Below are positions 12,102-23,374 of a stretch of DNA of 64,000 bases, in pieces (within the stretch, counting starts at the first letter, position 1; every line of letters starts with the position of its first letter). The notes beneath the pieces were generated by a model. It saw only the letters and a program-made list of their open reading frames with translations. It did no database searches and was not told the DNA's origin. The stretch covers positions 2,232,001 through 2,296,000 of the forward strand of contig JAJNNX010000001.1 in the NCBI GenBank assembly GCA_023159155.1, read 5' to 3'. Origin of the DNA: Ustulina deusta (lineage: Eukaryota > Ascomycota > Sordariomycetes > Xylariales > Xylariaceae). Position numbers and translations under genes: made by a program.

Positions 12102-12949
12102 TCATCTTTTGGCGAATCCCGCTTTCCCCCTTCCTCGGCCAAACTTCACCGATGTAGGGACAAATTGTAATGACGACATTGCACCAGCCAAATAATCCAT
12201 CTCAACGTCAGGAGTTTTTACTGGGGGAGCCTTTCCCGATGGCTTCTGTGAGTCCAAAGGTGCGTGTCCCTTCCGCTCATCTCCTTGCGGGTTTGGGGTC
12301 TCGGCTTGCCGAAGGCTGTGCCTTCGTTGTGATGTTTTGGACACACTGGCGGTGGTTGCGGTCGATGATCTCCTCCGATGATGTCCTCCCTCCAATAGGA
12401 GGGAGTGTCTGCCGTCAATACCGTCCTTGGTGAGTGCGAAAAAGTAGTTCTTCGGATACATATGTTTGTCAATGAGGTGACTGCGTCTCTTATAGGGAGT
12501 TCTGCATTTGCGGTCACACCCTTCCACAAAACACGAGTACTATGCACAGGTTAAAAAGCGGTGCAATAGAAATATTAAAAATAAAAGGGGTTGTGACGTA
12601 CTGTATGCTCGCCCTTTTCCCTTTTCACGGCCGCGAAGACATCATGGCAGTCCTCGAAATGAACATTCAGCAAGTGCTCCGAGGGAAAGTTTTTGTGGCA
12701 ATCAGCACACCGATGCGTATGTAACTTGTTGTAGTGAGCTTCATAGTCCCCGTATGTCGTGAAAGACAAGACCTCTCGATGTGGCGGGAGCGAGCATCTC
12801 ATTGCAATGTCTGAGCTGGTGTCGATGGCTGATTCGTCGAGTTCTGTTATCTTGGTGGCGGGGCGCGCAGCTTCTTCCAGTCGCAGATCATCGGGAAGGC
12901 CGATGGTGTCTGTGGGATATTCTTCTTCAGGCTCGCGTGAGCGCTTCAT
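12102..12949 (-). CDS. C2H2 zinc-finger protein, ZNF511-like
   Basis: There are two exons, 12949-12602 and 12539-12102, encoding 261 residues. The intron (donor GTACGT, acceptor ATAG) falls between codons. Two C2H2 fingers are visible: C81-x2-C84-x12-H97-x4-H102 in exon 1 and C119-x4-C124-x12-H137-x4-H142 starting in exon 2. A Cys/His-bearing segment ahead of them (residues about 52-78, with YEAHYNKLH) resembles the degenerate first finger of ZNF511-type proteins. KHMYPKNYFF follows the last finger, as in that family. The tail is basic, Ser-rich and disordered, with RRRS and FGRGRGKAGF. The role is probably nuclear nucleic-acid binding; the precise function is unknown. The start is the first real ATG, because the frame upstream to 13099 offers only TTG. 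Confidence 0.85.
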
Positions 12950-14774
12950 CTTGTGCAAGGTAACAGATCTCGGAATGGGGTATATTACATTAGCAGCAGT
13001 TATTGTTTGTCTTTCGTCAATGACGGAGGGGCTCTGGGTCGGATTGAGCACGAAGCGTCCTTTTCTGGTTGAGGTGAGGTTGTCAGACGATGCGATCAAG
13101 TAATGTTGAGACCAGCCGTTGCTTGAAAGCGAAGTATGATTTCGTAACCGCGGAGTATGTATTGCAACAATGATGAAAGAACGATCAATACAGCTAGGAA
13201 TGCCTTCTAGATGAAAATTCCCAAGGTTGTCAGGGGGTTCAGATGCCTTTGACGTGTGCCCAACAGAGAGCGGGAATCTGCAAGGTCATAGTTGTTGTAT
13301 CAGGGCACCCGACGACATGTGTGAGTCTATAAAGACATTGTAGGTAAATATGGTCCGTATGGAGCGGTCAAGAGAGAGGAGTACCGACATGTAGGCATGC
13401 CTACCTATCTTAGGTACCTACACATACTAATACATGCTCAGGTATGGGGCCAGTGTCACATGCTTTAAACTGGATGCTATGTATGTGCTGTTCGGTTTTG
13501 ACCAGTTCAGGAGCCCAGTGCAAAAACCAACACGGCCCTATTCACCATTAAACCCATTATTTCGACAGTCAGTAACACAAGTGGCTTGCGGATAATCCTG
13601 GGAAAATAAGACTTCGTTTCTGATGTATAAATCTCTTACATGGGTAGCTAATCAGGTACCCTTCAGCCATGCCATTGTAAAAGATAAACAAGCAGGCGAT
13701 AGAACCTCGAGATTCCGCTGTGGCTGTGAGTGAGATGCTCAACGAACCACTAGTTCAAGCAAGCCCGCCCAGGCTGAATGAACGCGGAGATAGGTAGTTC
13801 GCAGGTCGCAAACGTCTGAATAGGACCCCTAAGCCAAACCCGGCGCCGGCGGGGCAACACGTACGGCAACATTTGGGGACTTTCAGGCGCTTCTCGGTAG
13901 ACGATAGGTACCTAGTGGTGGTGAGTAAGAGGCTAGCGCCTACGTCAAAGCCTGAGTTTGTTGCCTGCCTAGGTACCCACCTAAGTAAGTACCTAGTAGA
14001 TAGCTGCCCCCTACGACGTACACTTCACGTGTATATGTACCTACCTAACTCGTGGTAGGGAGGTATTGAATTTCATTGCCTTTCCCTGCTAATAAAGCCT
14101 ATCATAACTATATAGTTCAGTATATCCATTGGAACTTTGTGTCATTGTCCGTCCCCCCCCCCCCCAAAGTTTGGATACAGTCAGTCAACAAAAGTCCGAG
14201 CCCCCCTTCCTCCGGACTTGTCAATCTGTGGTCCTTGGCTGCCCCCATTCGATTGATCCAATTCACCACCATATACCCCATATTCCATATTCGCCATCCA
14301 TCCATCACACCAACATCAACCCATTCTCTCCCGCACTGCCACAGACGACGACAACGACGACCAACAACATTCGCGACACTGCCCTCTGCAATCGCATTCC
14401 TTGCTGTCGTCTACCTCCCCTTTTTTTTCTTTGGTATTCGTCTCCATCTCCTTCTCCTGCCCTGCACCATCTCTACTCCAATGTTCCCGATATTCGCCTC
14501 CGAAGACATCGCTATTACCGCCAACCCTTCGACCGCGGCGCGCCCCAACCCTCGATCGCCTCACCAGCACAACTATGGACCCCCCATGCATTCTCGACCC
14601 CGAGTTCAGTTTGTGTGATCCGATAGCCTGGCTGTGAGCCCTGCGCCGTCCACTCTGGGCCGATTCCAGCTTCTGCACGCACCCCGGATAGGGTGCCTCT
14701 CCGCTTCTACTACTTCACCACCGCCAAACCGAACCTGATTATTCGCACCGCCAATTGCCCGCGACACTTACACC
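12950..14774. other. Divergent intergenic region with pyrimidine-rich promoter/5' UTR
   Basis: This lies between the divergent zinc-finger and EST1/SMG7 genes. No coding exon could be supported. The half towards the plus-strand gene (about 14,140-14,760) is strongly C/T-rich on the plus strand, with a run of 13 C from about 14,152. That is the usual look of a fungal promoter plus 5' UTR. CTAGGTAC-type palindromes cluster near 13,410-13,440 and 13,970-14,000. Confidence 0.55.
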
Positions 14775-17700
14775 ATGGCGAACCAGAGAGAGATAGCGAG
14801 GGCGAACTGGGGGTACGTATTCGAGCTATGAGGAGTCGCAAACTCACTGAGAGCGAGATGGCCCGATCGGCATGCGCCTTACTAACGCCTGCCTTGTAGA
14901 AATGCCCAAAAGATTCGCTCCGATATCCTGGGAAAGCTCTCCGGTCTCACGAAAGAGCGTGGTACCGCCAATTACACCACTCGGTTCGAGGAAGCCGAGA
15001 AGACCATGGCCGAGTATGTATGAGTTTATGTGATGCTGTTGGTGCCTGGGTGCTCATTGGAACATAGGTTTCGCCTCGCCTGCATGACTGCAATCTTCCA
15101 CGACTTCGAATATGCTGTCGCCAAGAAGGTAGAGCATTCTCTCTGGCACTGTCACACGTTTCTGAACGGCGAGTATCGAAAGGCCCTGAGCCGTCTCAAT
15201 ACGCCAAGCCAGGTTGTACAGAGGCGTAAGTTGGATAAGCTCTACCGAGGGTTTTTAAAAACCTCGGAACAATTTTACTTTGTCTACATACAGCAACTCT
15301 ACAATCGTTTCTCTATTCCCGAGCTGCGACAGATTGCCCGCAAAGCTAAACCGCAGGATGTTGAAAAAGAGGCGGAGAATTCTTCTCCTCCTGCGCCCTT
15401 GCGCGCACTAGTTCTAAAGTCCTGCCAGATGACCCTGGTTCGTTTGGGCGACCTCGTTCGATACCGATGCCAGTTGTCTGATAAGTTCTCAAAGGCTACA
15501 TTCGACACGGCCTCTGATTACTACAGCTTGGCAAACAGTCTGGACCCCGAGGATGGTTCCGCTCATCATCAATTGGCTGTACTGCACCAAATTCCAGGCC
15601 AGCATTTTGATATCGTCTATCATTTCCACCGCGCAATAGTCGTCTCCAGGCCGCACGAGTTAGCACTTAAGAACCTTGAACGGGAATTTAAAAGTCCCGA
15701 GAGCTCCTATCAAGCAAGAAAAGGCCCGGTAAAAGATCAGTCGCAGGCTATGGCAACATGGTTTGTGCGACTTCATGCGTTTTATTTCCACGGAAAACAT
15801 TTTTCGCAGCAGACCGAGCTGGAGGAGGAAGTATTGCATCGCGTTGAGCTGGCGTTCAAAAGTGAGGGCTCCGACAACATATTGCCGCTAAAGATGATTC
15901 TTGTCAACATGGCGGCCTATGATATCTCGACAGAGAAAGTCAAGTGTAAGTTATGAGTGCCCCTTCACGCAATATGTTCAGATCACTAAACTTGACCACC
16001 AGCCTCATGGACCATGGAAGGTTCACAGTCATGTCAGTTCTTGCTGCGATTCAATGTCCGCATGATGTTAATTCTACTTCGGGTCCTTTACCATACATTG
16101 TGTGATGACACACTCACTACTGTATCTGGCGGTGGGCATAATGACGGCGAGAGCCGCATCGCTTTTGCGTCAAGTCTACTCAAGCTCCTCCCCCTCTTCC
16201 GCCTCTATATTGCCTGGTCATATGTTACCAGAGCCGACCTAGTCCAATACCAGGAGTACCTCGAGCCATATATTAAGGACCTTTACAGACTGCTTGCAGA
16301 CATACTTACATCTCTTAATACGTATATTGACCCGACTATGGAAACGGTCTCGTCAAAGTATCTTCTACCAGAAGACATTGAGGCCCAAGGCCTTCGGCCA
16401 CTCAACGATAAGAGACTACCACTGTTTCTACGCGTAGAAGAGCAGCAAGGCTCAATTCCACCAAAGCGCATCAAAACGCGAAAGCCTCAACAAAATTTGT
16501 ACGGTCGTCAATTCAAGCAAGAGACGGAGGCAGTCTGGCGCATCCGGGACATCATTTGCTGTGGAGTGTTTCTAGCAGGAAGCGCGAAATTTCCCATAGC
16601 CTTGACAACCCGAACTGATCATGGCCGCGATATTGAGTCATGGGTATTCGTGGATGGAGCAACAACGCTACTCTCTTCCAATGAAGCTGGTTTATCTCAT
16701 CTCCTGAGTAAACTGAATTTTGGAGACGTTAAAGGCGGCCCGGAGAACAATGTAGAGCAAGAAACGAGCAAACCACAACCACAGAGCCCAAAGAATGGCC
16801 CTGGGGCTAGCCCAACCTCGGAGACTGCCCCAGAAGCAAGCATGCCCCAACAGGATAATACATCGAACAAAGGCAAAGGCAAAGGCAAAGGCAAATATCT
16901 AAACAGACCATCTATGAATTATCTGGACTCAGATTTGAGCGAAGATAGTGAGATGATCAACATGGTTAACAAGCTCCTAGATCCTGTAGATGATGGTCGT
17001 CCGCACTCGAGCCAGGCCCAGGCACAAGGAGACTCAAGCTACGGCATGCATTCCTCCACTGCAAATGAGATATTCGGTAATCTTGAAACTAGCCCAATTC
17101 AACCATCTCCTGTGTCGAAAGCCATCCCGAGTCTTCCATGGGACTACTTTTACAAGCCTACTCCACATCGATCAAGCAGTCAGGAGCAAAACCAATTAAG
17201 TCCCAATGATTACAATGTACCAAGAAGCGCGACTGGCCACTTGGACGGGTTGACTTCATCGTCATATCTTGATGATCTCAATGCACCTTATCGGCGGCTT
17301 CATCCGAACTTGTCCCCCCGACCAAACACAGGTTATTCGCAAAATTCGCCAATTCTAACCACGTCAACTCCGGGCCCCCATCGGAAAGAATATGGGCTCG
17401 ATACGTTACAAGACTCACGTAGTGCCGTGCTTGATAGCCTGAGGTCAGCGCTGCTCGCCCAGCATGGTCTTACCAGTAACGATTCATCACCGGCTGTTAA
17501 CCCCCAGCCTCGTACAAACATGACTCCAGTATGGGGTCAGGAGAATGGAATGAGCGAGCATTCATTTGCTCAGACAGGAGCCTCCATTCAACCACCAGAA
17601 TTTGGGCACAACAATGCTAACAGCTATCCAGAGCGCCCAGCTAACCGTCAAGCTAACGCGGCAACCCTACAAAACCCACTTGGTCCACCAGGCCAAGGTA

Positions 17701-18128
17701 AACCAGAGCTGGGACAGGTGGCGTCAATTCCAGGTTCTAGTCGTTTCCCGACGACACTGAAGTCCACAAACGAGCTTGATGCCCAGCACATCTGGGGTCA
17801 AGGGACGTATCGCCAGCAGCACTCGCCTTGGCAATATGAGCCTCCAACAAGTACTTCTTCTCTAGCATTCTCACATCCCAGCAGTCTAATTACTGGCACT
17901 CCGGGCGCCATAGTTACTGCGCCAGCGAATTCTGTTGCTTGCAATGGTCACTACTACAATGCTACAACCCCCTTTGGCCGTTTGGGAGATGGTATCAACA
18001 ACAGGGCGGATCCTACTCATTTTCGCAATCAGCTCAAGGCCGCAATAGGCACTTCTGAGCTTCCATATGATCAGCAGATCTTGCAAGCAGCGATGATGGA
18101 TAACAATCACAAGCCGCGTCCTAAGTGA
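14775..18128 (+). CDS. EST1/SMG7-family 14-3-3-like RNA/DNA-binding protein
   Basis: There are four exons: 14775-14812, 14900-15013, 15068-15945 and 16003-18128. All are GT-AG and in frame and encode 1,051 residues. Members of this family (yeast Est1/Ebs1, animal SMG5-7) use an N-terminal 14-3-3-like fold plus TPR helices to bind phosphorylated Upf1 in nonsense-mediated decay; some act at telomeres. Residues 1 to about 140 contain the helical Est1 N-terminal region. LWHCHTFLNGEYRKAL and LVRLGDLVRYR are its conserved helices, and YYSLANSLDPEDGSAHHQLA is the hallmark start of the EST1 DNA/RNA-binding domain. The C-terminal half (after residue about 550) is disordered, Ser/Pro/Gln/Asn-rich, with a (Lys-Gly)n run coded by four AAAGGC hexamers at 16869-16892. 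No PIN nuclease domain is visible, so it is more SMG7/Ebs1-like than SMG6-like. Confidence 0.9.
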
Positions 18129-18732
18129 TGATAGCCCATAATGTGACCCTACTCTACGCGTTAATGGGTACTCTACTCCCAAGAAAGGACTAAGCAACGA
18201 TCAGAATAACATCGGCACATGCTGACAAAGCCAATAAAGGTGCAAACCCTTGTGCGGCTGTCGTATGAACTGCTCAGAAGTAGCACTAGCACTGTCATTG
18301 TCCAGCCTGGGATGTGAGATGGCAGATGCTTCTGACTCGAGCGATGCAGTTTCAGTTGCTTATCCCGCAGGGGGGATGCCTCAAACACTCTCTGGAGCTG
18401 CGATGCACACATCCCTGAATCAACATCGATTTCCATGTGCGTAAATTGAGATTGATTGGAAGTTTCCCAGTTGTTGAAACCCAACAAATATATCACATAC
18501 AAAGAAAGAAATGTCTTGTCTTTTCGTTTCGCCGTTGCAAATGCCATGCTAAGCCAGCCATCCAATCCGAACCCGAACCCTGCCCAATCTAGAACGCCGG
18601 CCCCTTTGCGTAAAGTTGAGTAACGCCAAAGTGTACCAGGTGGACGGTACCTAATGCTATCGTTTCGCTGCTTCATCTTCTTTGTTTCTCCTATGTCTCA
18701 CCTCCCGAGATCAGGCAGATTCATGTGGTTGA
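18129..18732. other. 3'-3' intergenic region between convergent genes
   Basis: This holds the 3' ends of the EST1/SMG7-like gene and adenosine kinase. A 167-codon minus-strand frame (18173-18676) and other small frames here match nothing and are probably 3' UTR sequence. Confidence 0.5.
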
Positions 18733-20529
18733 TTAGGAAGAAGGTTGATAGGTCTGCTTGGGGAAGGGGTACCTGTGAAGAGGAACATGTCAGAACCAAC
18801 TCAAATACGTCATGGTGTCCAAGGTCGGATCCACGTTGGGTAGATAGGAGTGAAGCTGATGAAAAATGTTGTTGAGGATGGAGTTGTTGTTGTCGTCGTT
18901 GTCCTTGTCCTTCATAGTTCATAAGAAAATGGCTCGATTTTCCAGGCCACTTCTTGAGACAGACAGCTAGATATGAACGGACAAAGATTTGTTGTTGCCA
19001 TATGTTCGCATGTTTGTGCCATCCGTGACATGTTTTTTCTTTGCCACACGCAAGACAAACAAATAGGGAAATATTTGTAAGGGATAGGGTAACTTACGAA
19101 GGACCGAGCTCCTGAATGCTCAACGCTGCAAGCCACTGTCCTATGTCCACAGCCGTATCAATATCCTTGCCTTGGACGAGACCAGCTACGAAGCCACCAG
19201 CGAAGGCGTCGCCGGCACCATTGGTGTCGTTGATCTTGTCAGCACTAATAGCGTGGACGGGGAACTGCTTGACCTCATCCTGACCCTGGAAAGCGACGAT
19301 GGTAGGGTTCGTGCCCTGGGTGACTATGGCAACGCGGGCCCGCTTGGTGTTCTTCTTGGGCAGATTGGCGAGGGCCTTGGCGATGGCGGGAATGTCCTCG
19401 GCAATGCCGGCGAGGTCGTGGGAGTTAGCGTAGGCGGCGGCCTCGGTCTCGTTGCAGATTATGTAGTCCCAGTACGGGGACGAGGCGTCGAGTGGGTCCT
19501 TGAAGAACTGGGGGATGAAGGGCGCCGAAAGGTTGACGATGAACGTCTTGTCCTTGGCTGCGGCCTCTTGGCCTAGGGCCTCGATGGCTGGCGGGCAGAC
19601 TTGTGGTGGGGGTGTCTGTTAGCTTAGGTCCCCCGTCTATGACAGCCGAAGGGGAAGGACAAGAAAGAGAGGGAAAGAAACGGTGAAAATAGGAGAGAGG
19701 GGGGTGATTGACAGATCAGGGCCGTCGCATATCACATACCGGTGAAATGGAAACCACCAACATAGTAGAAGTCGGCGTCCTCGGCAAGCTTCCAGATCTC
19801 GGGCTTCTTGAGATGTTCGATGTCGTAGAGGTTGGCGGCGCCGAGGTCGGTGCAGAGAGAACGGTTCGCGCCGGTGATGATGGCGCCGCAGCGGCCGGTG
19901 GGGGTGTCGGGGTCGACGCGGTACTCGACGCGCAGGCCGACCTGCTTGACGGCGTCCCGCAGGATGGCGGCGTACTTGTCGTCGCCGACGCCGCCGAGGT
20001 ACACGACGCTGTTGGGAGGCAGCACGTACTGGGCGCCGCGGGCCGTGTTCTGCGCCGCGCCGCCGGCGATCAGCTTCGCGTCGTAGTTGTTCAGCAGCTC
20101 CTCGTACAACGGGATGTGCTTCTCCTCGGCCAGAATCGCGTCATTCGCCTTCAGGCCATACTTTTCCAGCAGCGTCTCGTCACCGGATGCCTGGATGTCT
20201 GTTCAAGTCCGCGCCGGGCGCGCCGGATGTCAGCCAGATGCGCCTCGGGATATCCGAAAATGGAGCCCGACACATGATATCTTCTCGCGCGTGCAGACCA
20301 GATGGCTGGAAATCAGCAGACCCCCCGGGAAAAAAGCCAATTGGCTCTAGGGCGGGAGCATCATCATCGTGATGCTGCGATGAGAGAAATACATATCCCA
20401 CCCGAGGTTACCGGCTCTGGAGGGGGACATGACTTCCAATGCCGCCAACAATTTAATTCGGTAGAAATTGGACTTACCAAGGAGGGGATTCTCCAAGCAC
20501 AGGAGGGAGAATTCTTTGCCGGCGGCCAT
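18733..20529 (-). CDS. ADO1: Adenosine kinase (PfkB family)
   Basis: This enzyme phosphorylates adenosine to AMP with ATP. It works in purine salvage and keeps the methyl cycle running by removing adenosine released from S-adenosylhomocysteine. There are four exons: 20529-20478, 20198-19740, 19599-19098 and 18772-18733, giving 350 residues, the normal length. The N-terminus FSLLCLENPLLDIQ is typical. The PfkB signature GGAAQNTA is at 63-70. The nucleotide/anion-hole motif DTNGAGDAF is at 295-303, with the catalytic Asp at 301. The C-terminus ELGPSYPFPKQTY is split by the last, 325-nt intron. First-exon donor GTAAGT and the other junctions are in frame. It converges with the EST1/SMG7 gene, 604 bp apart. 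All key residues are present, so it should be active. Confidence 0.96.
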
Positions 20530-20755
20530 ATTGAAGGGAAATCTAAGGATGGGATGAGATTGGGGGGATGAAGCGGGATGAGATGAGACGACGGCTTATG
20601 TATCTGTGCTTATGGAGGGGTAACCATTTATACGAACTGGGTATGTGGAGTGGGGGATGGAACTCATAGGCCCTGTAAAGTAAAGCACCCATGTCCTTCG
20701 GGACCCATAGCAAAAAGACAATTCACTATGGCACAGGTACTCTCCGAGGTCCGTA

Positions 20756-20854
20756 TAGCAACAATGCACTTGGTATTGTATAGAGTTGTAGAAAGGATGA
20801 AGAGCTAACACTGCTGCCACTGTGTACAGGGCCCTACATAGCGTATGTGGGTCA
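20756..20854. repeat. 99-bp direct repeat, copy 1
   Basis: This is near-identical to 21290-21388 in the same orientation; I count five differences, four of them transitions. Read on the minus strand, the repeat opens with TGACCCACATACGC and closes near TGCTATA/TGCTACA. A decayed TG...CA long terminal repeat is therefore possible. Confidence 0.8.
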
Positions 20855-21289
20855 TATAACAATATGACCCCTGCAATTATGACGATGCCCTCATCGTCTC
20901 TTCTATTCCTCCAATTCTTAAAGTATACTGTTTCTTCCAACTTGTAACTCCATTCCGGACTTTCCCTCACTCTATTATTTCCGTAGCAGAAGAGAACCGC
21001 CGGTTTGGCAAAGAAGGTAAAATCGTAAGGAAAATATTGCGATTAGTTTCAGATAATCGAACGGGACGACGCTCAAACAAAGGAGTACCTCGACTTCGAA
21101 TAATAAAAAAGGGATTTTTTTCGAGGGAGTGCCTCAACCTCAAAAAAAGAACCGTGTGATGTGTAGTGTTCAAATACTCGATTGTGTAGTGTTGATTCTC
21201 GACTTCGAGTAAATACCGATTAATCTTAACGGTAGAGAGCTATCGGTTTAGGTGGTCGTGCCGAGTTATCGCTAGCTACTTACCAATTG

Positions 21290-21388
21290 TAGCAACCATG
21301 CACTTGGTGTTGTATAGAGTTGTAGAAAGGATGGAGAGCTAACACTGCTACCACTGTGTACAGGGCCCTATATAGCGTATGTGGGTCA
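21290..21388. repeat. 99-bp direct repeat, copy 2
   Basis: Partner of 20756-20854, about 530 bp away. On the minus strand it is followed directly by TTGGTAAGTAGC, which could be a primer-binding site next to a 5' LTR. No target-site duplication is evident, so the LTR reading remains tentative. Confidence 0.8.
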
Positions 21389-22537
21389 ATGTGACACTCC
21401 GAGCCTGCCAGGGCCGTTTGGACCCACCTTCCCCTTTGTAAGCGACCGTGGCTATAAACACGCCACCGTCTATCTGAACATAAATCAGCCTGTGATGGAT
21501 GGTGGGGTTGCGTGGCGCACGACGAAATCGGGCTTAGCGCACCCTGCACTCGGGTGGGTGATTGCCTATAATTTATGCAGAGCGAGACGGTCCTCAAAAC
21601 GGTTAGATAACCATGCCCGATGGGAGGGAAGCTTTGACGGTCAAATAAAGGGGTATACTATAACACGAGTTCCCCGCGATATGCTTCATATCCAGTCCTC
21701 GAGAACACCATTTCTCCCAGCAAATATCTGCTTAGGTAGGTTCGGCCGTGCATGTTTTTCCTGCAGATCGATCTGCCAAAAACCATGTCTCGTAACTATG
21801 ACGTGCTTCCCACTTCTAGCCGCTACTCAGATCACGATACTCTCCAGCACACACAGAGAGACCTAAGTCAGCAGGGCTTAGACTAGGTGAATGATGGATT
21901 TAGTGATCAAGGGCAACTCAATTGAATGTTCGAAAGAGACTGGAAAAAAGAATTAGATAAGGGTTGTTCCTCTAGACCTTTGCTCCCTTTTCTACCTAGG
22001 CCTTCGAGTGACCCTTTCCCTGAAATTTATTCCGCCCTTGTTGGCTCATCCTACCCTTGAATCCTCCTCTCGCACCGCCTCAAGACACAACACAATCAGA
22101 GCCGGATGGGATGAGCAACTTCGCATTGGGCACAACAATGCTTCAGCCTCACCACCATGACCCCTTTATTAAATCACTAATTAGGTAACGATATAATTCG
22201 ACTCGTTTCATTCCGTCCAGATCTCGAGACGCATGCCTAAATATCCAGAGTATGATGAAGCTCGTGTAGTTGGTGGGCAGATCTAAAACACGCCTATCTA
22301 AACTGAGAAAGAAGCCCTTCAAAAGTAGCTATGATAATTCAGACAAGACAATGCATTCTTTTCTATTCTAGCATATATCCATATGGATCTTAAGTTTTCA
22401 ACGCCTGGATAATCTTATCATGCCAATTTTGGTATTGATGTGCTTGCACGCATAATTGATTGCGGGTTGAAGCATTTCACACCGCATGGTGCTGGAAAGA
22501 AACATAATTATTGGACTCCCTTTTTTATATGGATCCA

Positions 22538-23374
22538 TCAAGCAGATGGTATTATCCCCAGTAATACGTGACTAAGACGCCCAACTTCCGAACTCTGATC
22601 GTAAACTGTCCTACTTATTTCCGTGTTTACGTCTTTTCGTGGCAACGCGTCCTCTTCACGCGCACGCTTCGCCTCGCGAACCCAATGACGCCACTCTGCA
22701 AGTTCAGCGTCGGTAGCACCCTTGAGTAACTCATCCGTAAATTCTAAGAAGGGTCCTCGAGCAAGACATTCCTTCCTTTTTTCCTCACGCTCACGTTCTG
22801 CCTAGCTTAGTTGCCATTCAAGCAAGCTTGGTTGCATTATATGATACATACCGAGACGGATAGAGCATCTGTGGCCATAGCCCGAGTAGTAACAATTGGT
22901 GCACGCTCCTTTCATGTCATCTCGAGTTCCCGTAACACATGTATCGCACGGCCCCTTGATATTTTTCCTGGGACATTGCTGACAGATAGTATGTACCGTG
23001 GCCTCCAGGAATAGGTAGTGGGCAAATGCTGTGGCATGTGTAGCGGTATCGAGATTCCAATCTACTTTTTGTTCTTCGCCTCGGACATAGATTTCCTTGA
23101 TATTAACCAGACGAATAATTTTCTACATCAATCTCCCATTAGTATGCGAATAGTAGTTCACAAGGATTCCGCGTACCTTGGTCTCGTCCAAAATCATTTG
23201 AACATCGTTGTGCTCGCAAGCAATAAGCTCCTTCAGGATCCAACCGGTTTGTTGAACCGCATTTAAACATTCTCCGATATCATCCGGGATATTGATTTCG
23301 TGATCCAACGGGTGATCATTAAACAAGAAGTCTTGGAATTGTAGGCCGTTCATTTTGGCGATTAGATGTTGCAT
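22538..23374 (-). CDS. Cysteine-rich fungal protein, DUF3716-like zinc-binding domain
   Basis: I assembled three exons: 23374-23177, 23122-22852 and 22797-22538. They have two 54-nt GT-AG introns; the first has a TACTAAT branch site. Together they give 242 residues in one frame. Residues 1-100 are helical and acidic. The central part has seven cysteines at 113, 116, 125, 128, 140, 143 and 152 in CxxC pairs, including GPCDTC, GACTNCYYSGYG and RCSIR. This resembles the C-terminal domain DUF3716 of fungal proteins of unknown function. Residues from 157 on are a charged helical tail containing RGPFLEFTDELL. The second acceptor (GGCAG) was chosen over the nearer CTAG because only it keeps both coding blocks in one frame. 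No function can be assigned. It lies apart from the housekeeping block, towards the repeat-rich half. Confidence 0.65.

Larger units (their letters stand above)
20530..22537. other. Intergenic region with direct repeats; no gene supported
   Basis: The left end is the adenosine kinase promoter/5' UTR. The stretch from about 20,750 to 21,390 is bounded by a pair of 99-bp direct repeats (separate entries). A 161-codon plus-strand frame at 21,381-21,866 starts inside the second repeat and matches no family I know; I do not call it. Confidence 0.5.

Noticed and set aside
14076..14626. Overlapping 165- and 180-codon frames
   Set aside because: They fall in the pyrimidine-rich leader of the EST1/SMG7-like gene, and their Pro/Ser-rich translations simply mirror CT-rich DNA.
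21381..21866. 161-codon plus-strand frame
   Set aside because: Starts inside the 99-bp repeat, with no recognisable domain and no splice context.
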